Below are positions 1-11,670 of a DNA stretch of 64,000 bases, piece by piece. This DNA comes from Nocardia colli. GTDB lineage: Bacteria > Actinomycetota > Actinomycetes > Mycobacteriales > Mycobacteriaceae. Position 1 is the first letter of the stretch; each line of letters starts with the position of its first letter. The notes beneath the pieces are model-generated. The model did not search any database. It was not told the origin of the DNA and worked only from the letters and a program-made list of their open reading frames with translations. The position numbers and the translations under genes are program-made. Location of the stretch: positions 124,001 to 188,000 of the forward strand of contig NZ_VXLC01000012.1 of assembly GCF_008704205.1 (NCBI RefSeq), given 5' to 3'.

Positions 1-363
1 GGTCGGAGGGGTCTCCGGCGAACGGATCCGGCGGCAAGCCAGGTGGTAGATGGTCACGCACATCCCCACGGTACGCAGAACAGGGTGGTCTGCGCCAGCT
101 ATGTCGGCCGCAAGTTTCGTCTGCCCCTACCTGTCCGGCCGGCTTCGCCTCCCCGCCGTCCCCCGCCCCTGCTCGGCTTCGCCTCCCCGTCATCCCCGGG
201 TGGGCTCACTTCGCCGACGAGTTTGCGGGACAGATACCATGGTCTCAGGCCCCGGCGAGCACCCGACACGATTCCCGGAGCCACCAGTCCATCCCATCAG
301 CTGCGCGCGGCGCCGGTAATCCCGGTGCCGGTCGCTGTCGACGTCCAGGAGGGGTCGATCCGA
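1..363. other. Leader region upstream of guaB, no gene seen
   Basis: No gene is supported here; the reading frame is open upstream of guaB, but the residues look like translated GC-rich spacer. The 16-base word CGGCTTCGCCTCCCCG occurs at 140-155 and again at 174-189, a 34-base period. A purine-rich AGGAGGGG at 347-354 is the likely ribosome binding site of guaB. The promoter was not identified with confidence. Confidence 0.5.
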
Positions 364-1908
<1,545 letters not shown>

Positions 1909-2177
1909 CCCGCGTCGGCTTGTGTACTGGACCGCCCAGTCCGTGCATGATTGACCCTGTTCGCGGGCAATCGGGTCGGTGTGCCGCCGCGTGCGGAGCG
2001 ACGACCTGATCCGCGGGTCCGGCGGTGTCCGGACCAACCGGTGGGCAGAGGTCTGCCTAGCGGAAGGCACGACACGAGCCTGATGAGCCCGTGCGCCCCG
2101 CGCGGTTGCCGAGGCCGGCCGCCCGCGAACACGCTGCGCCGCAGGCGCGGCAATCCAACAGAGCAAGGAGTAGACAC

Positions 2178-3332
2178 GTGCGCGACATGGTCGAGATCGG
2201 CATGGGCCGGACCGCCCGGCGTACCTATGAGCTGGACGATATCGACATCGTTCCCTCGCGCCGGACCCGCTCGTCGAAGCAGGTGTCGCTGTCCTGGCAG
2301 CTCGACGCCTACCGCTTCGAGATCCCGTTCCTCGCGCACCCGACCGACGCCCTGGTGTCGCCGGAGTTCGCGATCGAGCTCGGCCGGCTCGGCGGGCTCG
2401 GCGTGATCAACGGCGAGGGTCTGTGGGCCAGGCACGCCGATGTCGCCGCGAAGATCGACCAGCTGCTCGAGCTGGTCGGCAAGGGCGGTTACGAGCGGGC
2501 CGTCTCGCTGCTCCAAGAGCTGCACGCCGCGCCGATGCAGCCGGAGCTGCTCGCCGCCGCCGTCGCGCAGGTCAAGGCGGCCGGTGTGACGGTCGCGGTG
2601 CGGGTCAGCCCGCAGAACGCCCGTGCGCTCACGCCCGCGCTGGTGCAGGCCGGCGTCGACCTGCTGGTCGTGCACGGCACCATCATCTCCGCCGAGCACG
2701 TCGGCGACGGTGAGCCGTTGAACCTCAAGACCTTCATCGCCGAACTCGACGTGCCCGTGGTGGCCGGCGGGGTCAGCGACCACCGCACCGCGCTGCACCT
2801 GATGCGCACCGGCGCGGCCGGCGTCATCGTCGGCTACGGCTCGTTCCAGGGCGCGACCACCACCCGCGAGGTGCTCGGCATCGGTGTGCCGATGGCCACC
2901 GCGATCGCCGACGCCGCCGCCGCGCGCCGCGACTACCTCGACGAGACCGGCGGGCGCTACGTGCACGTCATCGCCGACGGCGACGTGGAGACCTCCGGCC
3001 AGCTGGCCAAGACGATCGCCTGCGGCGCGGACGCCGCGATGCTCGGCGTGCCGCTCGCGGTGGCCGCCGAGGCGCCCGGCCGCGGCTGGTACTGGCCGTC
3101 CGCCGCCGCGCACCCCTCGGTGCCGCGTGGCTCGCTGCTCGGCGTCGAGTGGGAACTGGACGAGGGCAACGGCGACGTCGTGCGCCCCAGCCTCGAACAG
3201 GTCCTCTACGGCCCCTCCGACGACCCCTTCGGCTCCCTGAATCTGGTTGGCGGCCTCCGCCGTTCGATGGCCAAGGCCGGCTACTCCGACCTCAAAGAAT
3301 TCCAGAAGGTCGGCCTCAGCGTCCGCGGCTGA
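2178..3332 (+). CDS. guaB3: GuaB3 family IMP dehydrogenase-related protein
   Basis: A 384-residue IMPDH-like TIM barrel without the inserted CBS pair, as in the GuaB3 family that sits beside guaB2 in mycobacteria and relatives. GTG at 2178 follows AAGGAG at 2165-2170. Conserved elements include DDIDIVPSRRTRS near the N-terminus, GGVSDHRTA, and TTTREVLGIG in the position of the IMPDH catalytic loop. That loop contains no cysteine (it reads GSFQGATTTRE), so the usual thioimidate chemistry of IMPDH is not evident. The family's cellular role is not settled; a purine-related or regulatory role is inferred from its place beside guaB. The family assignment is firm and the function is open. Confidence 0.9.
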   Translation: MRDMVEIGMGRTARRTYELDDIDIVPSRRTRSSKQVSLSWQLDAYRFEIPFLAHPTDALVSPEFAIELGRLGGLGVINGEGLWARHADVAAKIDQLLELVGKGGYERAVSLLQELHAAPMQPELLAAAVAQVKAAGVTVAVRVSPQNARALTPALVQAGVDLLVVHGTIISAEHVGDGEPLNLKTFIAELDVPVVAGGVSDHRTALHLMRTGAAGVIVGYGSFQGATTTREVLGIGVPMATAIADAAAARRDYLDETGGRYVHVIADGDVETSGQLAKTIACGADAAMLGVPLAVAAEAPGRGWYWPSAAAHPSVPRGSLLGVEWELDEGNGDVVRPSLEQVLYGPSDDPFGSLNLVGGLRRSMAKAGYSDLKEFQKVGLSVRG

Positions 3333-3349
3333 GCCGTGGACGACCGCGT

Positions 3350-3389
3350 TCCGGGTCGTCACCGCCTGCTGGTGGTGGCGACCCGGAAA
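3350..3389. terminator. Hairpin between convergent genes
   Basis: TTCCGGGTCG (3350-3359) and CGACCCGGAA (3380-3389) form a perfect 10-bp stem, with a further CACC/GGTG pairing inside. It lies between the ends of guaB3 and the small secreted-protein gene on the other strand. There is no T-run on either side, as is common for actinobacterial terminators. Confidence 0.6.
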
Positions 3390-3400
3390 CGTGGCAGCCG

Positions 3401-3739
3401 CTATTTCGGGCGGACGACGGCGCCGTAGAACCCGGCAGGATGGTTCCACCGGCCTTGACCCTGCTCGACGTGACCGCACGTGCTCTCGGAAACTATGCCG
3501 CCGACGGCGGCGGCCGTACCGTTCACCCAGCTGATGCAAGTCGGTCGGGCCGCGGTGACGCAGACGTAGAGGGTGCCGCCGCCGTCCATCGGGAACGTCT
3601 GACGCGCCAGGCAGCCGTCTCCGTCCGCCTCCACCGCGGCCGCGCTACCCGCTCCGATGGCGACTGCTCCGATGCTCGCCGCGGTTGCGGCGGCGACGGC
3701 TAGCGCGCTGAGTCCTCTGCGGACGATTGAACTGGTCAT
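3401..3739 (-). CDS. Small secreted protein, function unknown
   Basis: A 112-residue protein with a clear Sec signal peptide: MTSSIVRRGLSALAV start, hydrophobic alanine-rich core to about residue 30, and an AxA-type site near GSAAAVEA. The mature part of about 80 residues has four cysteines (GCLARQ, YVCVTA, TCISWV, STCGHV), which suggests two disulfides outside the membrane. The ATG at 3739 is preferred over upstream in-frame starts because it gives the signal peptide directly and follows a GGGGGGAG stretch. I do not recognise the family; small cysteine-containing exported proteins of this kind are common in Nocardia and are usually hypothetical. Convergent with guaB3. Confidence 0.7.
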   Translation of the reverse strand: MTSSIVRRGLSALAVAAATAASIGAVAIGAGSAAAVEADGDGCLARQTFPMDGGGTLYVCVTAARPTCISWVNGTAAAVGGIVSESTCGHVEQGQGRWNHPAGFYGAVVRPK

Positions 3740-3913
3740 TCTCGGCTCCCCCCGAAATCGGGTGTGATCTGTGCGAATTCGAGGCCGGGTTCGGCACTCG
3801 AATATCTTGGACGGCGCAGCCCCGAAACCGGTTCCCCGCCGGACAGATTCGTGCACACGATGGCAGTCCCGCGCCGAGGTGGCAGTGTCCGTGCGCGCAG
3901 GTGGCAGTGTCGC

Positions 3914-4714
3914 TCAGCGCGCGTGTGAGGGCGTGATTCGTTCGCGCAGGAACTGGCGCATGGCGATGTTCACCGGTTCGGGGTGGGTCATGGTGACTGC
4001 TAGGCGGGCGCCGGCGATTTCCACGTAGCTCGCGCCGGTGATGCCTTGCGTCAGTTGCTGGGCGCGGTCGGGTGGGATGCCGCTGTCGGTGGCGTGGATC
4101 ACCAAAGCGGGACAGGTGATTTCGGACAGCCGCTCGAGCACCGAGTCGCGGCTGAGCAGGCAGCCGGCGGCGACCTCGATGCCGCGGCAGTCGCGCAGCA
4201 ACCAGCGGGTGGTCCAGACCGTGCGGTGCCAGTTGTCGTCGCCGATCAGCCAGGACGCCAGCTGATTGGCCGCCTGCTGGCGCGAGCCGTCGTCGTACCA
4301 CTCGGCCAGGAACTTCTGGGTGGCATCGGACTGCTCGGCGGTCGGGCCGTTGGCCTCGGTGCTGATCAGGATGAGCGCCGACACGCGTTCGGGCGCGATG
4401 AGCGCGGTGCGCAGCGCGGTGAAGCCGCCCTGCGCGGTGCCGCCGACCACCGCGCGCTCGGCGCCGAGGTGATCGAGCACGGTCAGGGCGTCGCGGGCGG
4501 CGGTCCAATAGGTGAACGGCAAACCCTCGTCCCTGGTGCGGCCGTGGCCGCGCGCGTCCCAGGAGACGATCCGGAATTCCGGTGCCAGCGCGGCCATCTG
4601 AGCCGCGAACATCGTCCGGTCCATGAAGAATTCGTGTGCTAGCAGCACCACCGGGCCGCTCCCGCCGCTGTCCTCGTAGTGGATGTCGGCGTCGATCGCG
4701 CGGGCGAATGGCAC
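3914..4714 (-). CDS. Alpha/beta-hydrolase fold protein lacking the catalytic triad
   Basis: The 266-residue product has the whole alpha/beta-hydrolase layout: HYEDSGG beta hairpin, the DxRGHG motif (WDARGHGRT), a nucleophile-elbow region, and a late strand with HATD. The elbow reads GGTAQGG, so Ala stands where the Ser nucleophile of GxSxG should be. The final motif reads GARLAVTMTHPEP, where homologues have GxGH, so the catalytic His is also missing. The oxyanion segment is AHEFFMD rather than HGF. It therefore looks like a non-catalytic member or a decaying gene. GTG at 4714 is placed by a TATCCT box at 4722-4727, giving an essentially leaderless start; GTG 4720 is the alternative. Confidence 0.75.
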   Translation of the reverse strand: MPFARAIDADIHYEDSGGSGPVVLLAHEFFMDRTMFAAQMAALAPEFRIVSWDARGHGRTRDEGLPFTYWTAARDALTVLDHLGAERAVVGGTAQGGFTALRTALIAPERVSALILISTEANGPTAEQSDATQKFLAEWYDDGSRQQAANQLASWLIGDDNWHRTVWTTRWLLRDCRGIEVAAGCLLSRDSVLERLSEITCPALVIHATDSGIPPDRAQQLTQGITGASYVEIAGARLAVTMTHPEPVNIAMRQFLRERITPSHAR

Positions 4715-4837
4715 GAGCACGAGGATAGCCAGCGGCGCGGGGGCGGGTGGGGCGATTTGCTGGCTCGCCTTTTTGCTTGCTGGAGCTGGGCTCGGCGAAG
4801 GTGCTGTGCCGATGGTTCGCCCGGGTTGCCGCGTCAC

Positions 4838-4843
4838 TAAACT
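4838..4843 (+). promoter_or_regulatory. -10 box of guaA (leaderless)
   Basis: TAAACT ends seven bases before GTG 4850, so the expected transcription start coincides with the start codon. This favours GTG 4850 over GTG 4844 and implies a leaderless mRNA. Confidence 0.5.
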
Positions 4844-4849
4844 GTGCTG

Positions 4850-6418
<1,569 letters not shown>

Positions 6419-6435
6419 ATCCCCGATAGCGCAAC

Positions 6436-6469
6436 AAGCATGGCCCCGTCCGTGGACGGGGCCATGCTT
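6436..6469. terminator. Strong hairpin terminator after guaA
   Basis: A 16-bp perfect inverted repeat, AAGCATGGCCCCGTCC against GGACGGGGCCATGCTT, with a minimal loop and TTTGT beyond the + strand arm. It lies between convergent genes (guaA and the small membrane protein) and can serve both. Confidence 0.8.
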
Positions 6470-6479
6470 TGTCCGGAGG

Positions 6480-6695
6480 TCAGTGGCGGCGGCGTGGGGA
6501 GACCACCAGCACGATGCCGACGATGATCGCGGCGAGCACCACGATCCAGCCGATCGGGGCCGCACTGTTCGAAGGCCACGACTCGGGGCCGACGAAAGCC
6601 CAAGCGCTGACGCCGAGGGCGAGCAGTCCGATGATCAGCAGCGAGGCGGACGGGCCGCGCCGGGTCTCGGTGGTTTCGCTGGACTTGTCACCCAC
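6480..6695 (-). CDS. Small two-helix membrane protein
   Basis: A 71-residue protein with two predicted membrane helices (SASLLIIGLLALGVSAWAF and IGWIVVLAAIIVGIVLVV) and a basic C-terminus, SPRRRH. GTG at 6695 overlaps the stop of the upstream PspC gene by eight bases, so the two are translationally coupled; a start further upstream would lie deep inside that gene. It is probably an accessory of the PspC/two-component envelope-stress module. No family name can be given beyond a small actinobacterial membrane protein. Confidence 0.65.
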   Translation of the reverse strand: MGDKSSETTETRRGPSASLLIIGLLALGVSAWAFVGPESWPSNSAAPIGWIVVLAAIIVGIVLVVSPRRRH

Positions 6696-8235
6696 GGTGC
6701 ACCTCCGCGTTTCCGGCCCGGACATTGATGTTCAGGTCGAGCACCGGAGCGCCCGGGGTGTTCGGTCCGGTGATGCCGTTGTCGCACTTGGCATTACCCA
6801 TGGTCGCGTTGCACTTGGCCCGCACGGTCATGCTCGGGGGCACCAGCACCTGGAAGTCGCCCATCTGCACGTCCACATCGACGGTGCGATTCGCGGTCAG
6901 GGTCAGCGGCCGCAGGTCCAGCTTGCCGGAACCCATCGACACTCGATAGGTCGGCTCGAGCTGACCGGCCGAGGTGACTGTCCAGTTGTGCTCGCCCATC
7001 GCGCCGCGGTTGAAGTCGACCGGGCCGACCGCCGAGGCCAGCAGGACGAACCCGGCCAGCGGAGCGGTCAGCACCAGCAGGCCGTAGCCGCGCCGCAGGA
7101 ACGCGCCGAGCACCAGGCCGAGCCCGATCACCGCCAGCGCCACCGCCGCGATCCGGCCGGGCGTCATCCACTCGACGCCCGAGGCGGCCAGCGCACCCGC
7201 GCCGGCGGCGGCGAGGATGGCCAGGCCGATCACCACCGGGGTCAGCCGGGAGCGCGGGCGCTTCGGCGGCGGCGCGACGACGGTGCGGACCGGGGTCGGT
7301 TCGGGCAGGTCCCAGGCCAGCGGCGCGACGCCGAGCGGATCCCAGGAGGGCGGGGCCGGGCGGCCGATGGTGGCCGGGGTCGGCGGCTTCAGCGCGGCGG
7401 TGCTGCGCGGTGCCGCGTCTTTGCCGAGCGACGGAGTGCGGACCTCGGGGGAGGCCGGCGGGCGCGGGTCGAGCACCTCGGTGGTGTTGCCGGCCTTGTC
7501 GAGTGAAACGGATTCGGCTGGTGCGTCGTCCTTTTCGCCCTTGTGCAGCAGCACGGTCTCCGCGTCGACCTGCTGGACCTGATCGGCCGGTCCGGAATCC
7601 CGGTGCGGCACTACCGGTTCGGCGCTCGGCGTTTCCGGTGCGTAGGTCTCCGGCAGCTTCGTGTACGGCGTGTACACGCTGGTCGGCGGCATATACATGT
7701 CCCCGGTGGGCCGTTGCGCGCCCTGCGGGAAGACCGCGCCGGGGTAGCCGGTCGCCATGATCCCGCTGTCCGCGACGAGCCCGCTGAACTCGCTCGTGGT
7801 GCCCGGCGGCGGTTCCGGATTGCGCAGGTGCAGCATCCACCAGCCCGCCAGCATCAGCACCATGCTGATCAGCCCCGAGCCGCCGAGGCCGACGCCGACC
7901 GGACCCATCGTGCTCACCGCGATGGCGAGCGCGACGATCAACACGATCGTTTTGGTCTGTGATTGGGAGCTGTGCCCCTTGCCGACCAGCGACTCGGCCG
8001 CCGAGGACTGGTCACCGGCGGCGCTGAACAGCAGCCAGGCCAGGAGATAGAGGACGACCCCGGATCCGCCGAAGATGGCCGACACCACGAAGGCCACCCG
8101 CACCAGCACCGGATCGACGTTGTAGCGCTGCGCGAACCCGGCCGCCACGCCAGCGATCGGCCCCTGCCGAGGCAACCGCACCGGCCGTGTCCGCCAGATC
8201 TGCTGGAGCTGATCCCCGAAGCTCGTTTTCGTCAT
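6688..8235 (-). CDS. PspC-domain membrane protein with C-terminal sensor-like domain
   Basis: A 515-residue integral membrane protein. Residues about 15-75 form a PspC domain (PIAGVAAGFAQRYNVDP, then a helix). A second helical hairpin (TIVLIVALAIAVST onward) follows, then a long proline-rich linker, at least three more helices (about 290-400) and an external C-terminal domain rich in beta-strand (VDVDVQMGDFQVLVPP, LNINVRAGNAEVHRG) like LiaF/cell-wall-active response proteins. It stands back to back with a PspC-bearing histidine kinase, the arrangement of the EsrI-EsrS-EsrR envelope-stress system of Corynebacterium glutamicum, in which the PspC protein restrains the kinase. That role is inferred here. 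ATG 8235 follows GGGA; ATG 8244 is possible. Confidence 0.8.
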   Translation of the reverse strand: MTKTSFGDQLQQIWRTRPVRLPRQGPIAGVAAGFAQRYNVDPVLVRVAFVVSAIFGGSGVVLYLLAWLLFSAAGDQSSAAESLVGKGHSSQSQTKTIVLIVALAIAVSTMGPVGVGLGGSGLISMVLMLAGWWMLHLRNPEPPPGTTSEFSGLVADSGIMATGYPGAVFPQGAQRPTGDMYMPPTSVYTPYTKLPETYAPETPSAEPVVPHRDSGPADQVQQVDAETVLLHKGEKDDAPAESVSLDKAGNTTEVLDPRPPASPEVRTPSLGKDAAPRSTAALKPPTPATIGRPAPPSWDPLGVAPLAWDLPEPTPVRTVVAPPPKRPRSRLTPVVIGLAILAAAGAGALAASGVEWMTPGRIAAVALAVIGLGLVLGAFLRRGYGLLVLTAPLAGFVLLASAVGPVDFNRGAMGEHNWTVTSAGQLEPTYRVSMGSGKLDLRPLTLTANRTVDVDVQMGDFQVLVPPSMTVRAKCNATMGNAKCDNGITGPNTPGAPVLDLNINVRAGNAEVHRG

Positions 8236-8401
8236 GGTTCCCATCCTGTGCCTGACCAGCACATCCGCACATCGGGGAGAACCCTGAAGATTCTCCTGAT
8301 CCTTTTGGAGCCGCATGGTCAAAGTAATCATCCACCCAGTGCGCAAGATCAGGGAGATTCCTGATGGCTAGCTGTCGCCGGGTCGTGCCACTATCGAGAG
8401 C

Positions 8402-9781
8402 ATGTACCCGTCTGCGCCCTCGTTCGACACCCGAGGGTTCGATGCCACTCGGGGGTTCGAGGCCGCGCGCGGCTTCGGTCCCGCGCCGGTGTTGGACCAG
8501 GGACGGCCGCCGTATGCGCGGATGACGCGGCGTTCGGGCGGCCGGATCGTCGGCGGGGTGGCGGGCGGGCTCGCCGATCACCTCGGCGTCGACGTGTTCA
8601 AGGTGCGGATGGCGTTCGTGCTGCTGTCCGCGTTCGGGGCGGGCATCGTCACCTACGGGTTGCTGTGGATCTTCACCCCGGGCGGCTCGGATGTGGCGAA
8701 GGCGTCCGGCTCCGAACGGCGCCAGGCGATCGGGCTCGCGATCCTCGGCATCAGCCTGGCCGTCGGGGTGTCGTGGCTGTTCAGCGGGACCGCCGCGAAT
8801 GTGATCGCACCCATCATCGTGGTCGCCATCGGCGCGGCGCTGGTGTGGCGGGAGTACGACGCCGACGGCCCGCGGTCGCTGCTCGGGCTGCCCGCGCGGC
8901 CGTCGGTGGTGACCTGGGCGCGCATCGTCGCCGGCGGCACGCTGATCGTGGCCGGGCTCGGCGTGGTGGTGCTGGCCAGGATCGATCTGAGTTCGCTCGG
9001 GTCGGCGTTGATCGCGGTGGCGGTCACGCTGGTCGGCGCGGGGCTGCTGACGGTTCCGCTGTGGTTGCGCATGATGCGGGCGCTGAACGCCGAACGTTCG
9101 GCGCGCATCCGCAATGAGGAACGCGAGGAGATCGCCTCGCACCTGCACGATTCGGTGTTGCAGACGCTGGCCCTGATCCAGCGCCAGGCCGAGGACCCGC
9201 AGGAGGTGCTGCGGCTGGCCCGCAGCCAGGAGCGCGAACTGCGCAAGTGGCTGTTCGAGGATTCCGGTCCGGCCCAGTCGAGTCTGGCGGCCGCGCTGCG
9301 CACCATCGCGGGCGAGGTCGAGGATCAGCACGGCGTGAAGGTAACCCCGGTGACCGTCGGCGACGTGTCGATGGACATCGGCGAGACCGGAGCCGGCCTG
9401 CCGAAGGAACACTTCACCGCGCTGCTCGGGGCCAGCCGGGAGGCGCTGGTCAATGCCGCCAAGCACGCCGGCGTCCCGGAGATCGACCTGTTCGCCGAGA
9501 CCGAGCCGCACCAGGTGAGCATTTTCGTGCGCGACCGTGGCGCCGGTTTCGACACCACCGCGGTGCCGCAGGACCGGCAGGGCCTGGCGAAGTCCATCCG
9601 CGGCCGGATCGAACGTCGCGGCGGTCACGTGGAGATCCTGTCCACCCCCGGCCGCGGCACCGAGGTCCGAATCACCATGCCGCGCACGGATTCCGGTGGT
9701 CAGGACGACCAGGACACGGGGGAGCCGGCCGCGACCATCGACGCCGAGCAGGTGCCGGAGCCGGTGCATCCCGGGCAGTGA
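8402..9781 (+). CDS. Sensor histidine kinase with N-terminal PspC domain
   Basis: A 459-residue membrane kinase. After about 40 variable residues comes a PspC domain (SGGRIVGGVAGGLADHLGVD, then a helix), two or three further helix pairs to about residue 220, a HisKA_3-type dimerisation helix (EEIASHLHDSVLQTLALIQ with the phosphorylated His) and a HATPase domain (N-box NAAKHAG, G-boxes DRGAGFD and GRGTEVRITMP). The PspC domain presumably senses the envelope directly. It is transcribed divergently from the PspC membrane protein and sits 104 bases before its response regulator. The Pro/Glu-rich C-terminal tail looks disordered. The kinase assignment is secure; cell-envelope or antibiotic stress sensing is inferred from family context. 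Confidence 0.9.
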   Translation: MYPSAPSFDTRGFDATRGFEAARGFGPAPVLDQGRPPYARMTRRSGGRIVGGVAGGLADHLGVDVFKVRMAFVLLSAFGAGIVTYGLLWIFTPGGSDVAKASGSERRQAIGLAILGISLAVGVSWLFSGTAANVIAPIIVVAIGAALVWREYDADGPRSLLGLPARPSVVTWARIVAGGTLIVAGLGVVVLARIDLSSLGSALIAVAVTLVGAGLLTVPLWLRMMRALNAERSARIRNEEREEIASHLHDSVLQTLALIQRQAEDPQEVLRLARSQERELRKWLFEDSGPAQSSLAAALRTIAGEVEDQHGVKVTPVTVGDVSMDIGETGAGLPKEHFTALLGASREALVNAAKHAGVPEIDLFAETEPHQVSIFVRDRGAGFDTTAVPQDRQGLAKSIRGRIERRGGHVEILSTPGRGTEVRITMPRTDSGGQDDQDTGEPAATIDAEQVPEPVHPGQ

Positions 9782-9885
9782 CCGCTTTCCCGGCCGACAT
9801 GTGGTACCGATGTGGGTGTGGGCGGCCCGTGGGCGGCTCGCGCGCCAGGGTGGTTCGATCCACCGACAGTTGAGGAGATAGCAGG

Positions 9886-10527
9886 GTGGCCGTGCGGGTC
9901 TTTCTGGTTGACGATCACGCAGTGTTCCGGTCGGGTGTGCGGGCGGAGTTGAGCCGGGAAACCGACATGGAGGTCGTCGGCGAGGCAGGTGGCGTGGCCG
10001 AGGCGATTGCCGGGATCAAGGCGACGAATCCCGATGTGGTGCTGCTCGACGTGCACATGCCTGATGGCGGCGGTGTCGCGGTGCTGGCCGGCATCGAAGA
10101 GGGTCCGGTGTGCCTGGCGCTGAGCGTGTCCGATGCCGCCGAGGATGTCATCGCGGTGATCCGGGCGGGCGCCAGAGGCTATGTGACCAAGACGATTTCG
10201 GGTGCCGAGCTGGCCGACGGCATTCGCCGGGTGTCCGGCGGCGACGCGGTGTTCAGCCCGCGGCTGGCCGGTTTCGTGCTCGACTCGTTCACCGGTAAGT
10301 CACAGGTGCCCGAGCCGCCGCTCGATCCGGAACTGGACTCGCTGACCCCGCGCGAACTCGAGGTGCTGCGCCTGCTCGCGCGCGGCTACACCTACCGCGA
10401 AATCGCCGAAAACCTGTTCATCTCGGTGAAAACCGTGGAAACCCACGCCTCCAACGTGCTGCGCAAGACCCAGCAGTCCAATCGCAACGCGCTCACCCGG
10501 TGGGCGCACCGCCGCCGAATCGACTGA
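9886..10527 (+). CDS. NarL/LuxR-family response regulator
   Basis: A 213-residue two-component regulator. The receiver domain (1-120) has the acidic pair VDDH, the phospho-acceptor Asp in VVLLDVHMP, and the switch Thr/Ser and Lys (LALSVSDA, YVTKTIS). The C-terminal LuxR-type HTH reads LTPRELEVLRLLARG ... FISVKTVETHASNVL. GTG 9886 follows GAGGAG at 9872-9877. It lies directly after the PspC-sensor kinase and surely receives phosphate from it; targets probably include the divergent PspC gene, since EsrR-type regulators are autoregulated. Convergent, six bases apart, with the Ser/Thr kinase gene. Confidence 0.92.
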   Translation: MAVRVFLVDDHAVFRSGVRAELSRETDMEVVGEAGGVAEAIAGIKATNPDVVLLDVHMPDGGGVAVLAGIEEGPVCLALSVSDAAEDVIAVIRAGARGYVTKTISGAELADGIRRVSGGDAVFSPRLAGFVLDSFTGKSQVPEPPLDPELDSLTPRELEVLRLLARGYTYREIAENLFISVKTVETHASNVLRKTQQSNRNALTRWAHRRRID

Positions 10528-10533
10528 CGCGCT

Positions 10534-11658
10534 TCACATCACCGCGATGATGATCGCGATGATGATGATCAGGCCGATCAGCAGCCCGACGGCGATCGCC
10601 AGCGGCGCGTTGCTCGCCTGCGGCGGCTTGTTCCGCTGCGGCACGGGCGCCGCCGCGGCGCCGGCCGGTGCGCGCTGTGGTCGCCGAGGCAGCGGGGTCG
10701 AGTGCGGACTGCGCAGGCCGGAGGCCGAATTGCGCGCCGCCCAGGCCGGAATCGTGCCGTCCTCGGTGCGCACCGGCGCGCCGAGGATGTACGGCCCGGT
10801 CCCGGGACCGAATGCCGCGGTGAGGATTTCGTCCCTGGCCTCGGCCATGGTCGGCCGCCGCTGCGGCGCGGGCTCGAGCATGTGCAGCAGCGCCTCGGTC
10901 AGCATTCCGCTGCGGGTCGGCGGGATGATCTGCGCCATCGCCGCGCGGTGCACCAGCACATCGCTGTCCTCGTCGAGACCGAACGGCGGCTGCCCCTCGA
11001 TCGCGGTGTACAGCGTGGCGCCGAGGGAGAACACGTCGCTCGCCTTGGTCGGCTGCGCGCCGCGCGCCACCTCCGGCGGCAGATAGGCGGGGGTGCCGGT
11101 GATCACGCCGTCGGGTTCGTCGGAGTGCTCGCCCGCGCCGCGCGAGATGCCGAAGTCGCTGAGCTTGGCCATGCCGACGATCGGGCCGCGGTCTGCCACC
11201 AGGATGTTGCCCGGCTTGATGTCGCGGTGGGTGATGCCCGCGGCGTGCGCGGCGGCCAGCGCGTCGGCGACCTGCGCGCCGATCTGGGCCACCTCGATCG
11301 GCGGCAGCGTGTCCACCAGCGCGAGCGCCTTGGCCACATTGCGCGAGGGCAGGTGCTCCATCACCAGCCAGGGCTCGCCGGCCTCCAGCACCACGTCGTA
11401 GACGGCGATCGCGTGCTCGTGTGAGAGCTTGGCCGCGACCCGGCCCTCGTGCATGATCTGGCTGCGGATCTCGTTGGCCTCGGCCTCATCGAGCCCGGCC
11501 GTCGAGATGACCTGCTTGATCGCGACGTCGCGGTCCAGCAGGCGGTCGTGCGCGAGCCACACCGCGCCCATGCCACCGCCACCCAGCTTCGACTGCAGCC
11601 GGTAGCGGCCGGCGACCAGATAGTCGGGGCCGACAATGGGACGAGCGCGTTCGGTCAC
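10534..11658 (-). CDS. Membrane-anchored Ser/Thr protein kinase
   Basis: A 374-residue Hanks-type kinase. The catalytic domain (about 12-270) has the glycine loop GGGGMGAVW, the VAIK lysine, the HRDIKPGN catalytic loop, DFG in DFGISR, and APE replaced by LPPE in GTPAYLPPE. A proline-rich juxtamembrane stretch leads to one C-terminal helix (PLAIAVGLLIGLIIIIAIII) at the very end, so there is no extracellular sensor domain, unlike PknB. Start GTG 11658 is set by a TACCCT -10 box at 11665-11670, whose predicted transcription start is this codon (leaderless). Substrates cannot be predicted. Convergent with the envelope-stress regulator, but regulated separately. Confidence 0.9.
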   Translation of the reverse strand: MTERARPIVGPDYLVAGRYRLQSKLGGGGMGAVWLAHDRLLDRDVAIKQVISTAGLDEAEANEIRSQIMHEGRVAAKLSHEHAIAVYDVVLEAGEPWLVMEHLPSRNVAKALALVDTLPPIEVAQIGAQVADALAAAHAAGITHRDIKPGNILVADRGPIVGMAKLSDFGISRGAGEHSDEPDGVITGTPAYLPPEVARGAQPTKASDVFSLGATLYTAIEGQPPFGLDEDSDVLVHRAAMAQIIPPTRSGMLTEALLHMLEPAPQRRPTMAEARDEILTAAFGPGTGPYILGAPVRTEDGTIPAWAARNSASGLRSPHSTPLPRRPQRAPAGAAAAPVPQRNKPPQASNAPLAIAVGLLIGLIIIIAIIIAVM

Positions 11659-11664
11659 GGTGCG

Positions 11665-11670
11665 AGGGTA
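11665..11670 (-). promoter_or_regulatory. -10 box of the Ser/Thr kinase gene (leaderless)
   Basis: On the minus strand this reads TACCCT and ends seven bases before GTG 11658, predicting a leaderless transcript beginning at that codon. Confidence 0.45.

Noticed and set aside
2080..2110. CTGATGA core resembling a hammerhead ribozyme in the guaB-guaB3 gap
   Set aside because: The required GAAA element and flanking stems are missing.
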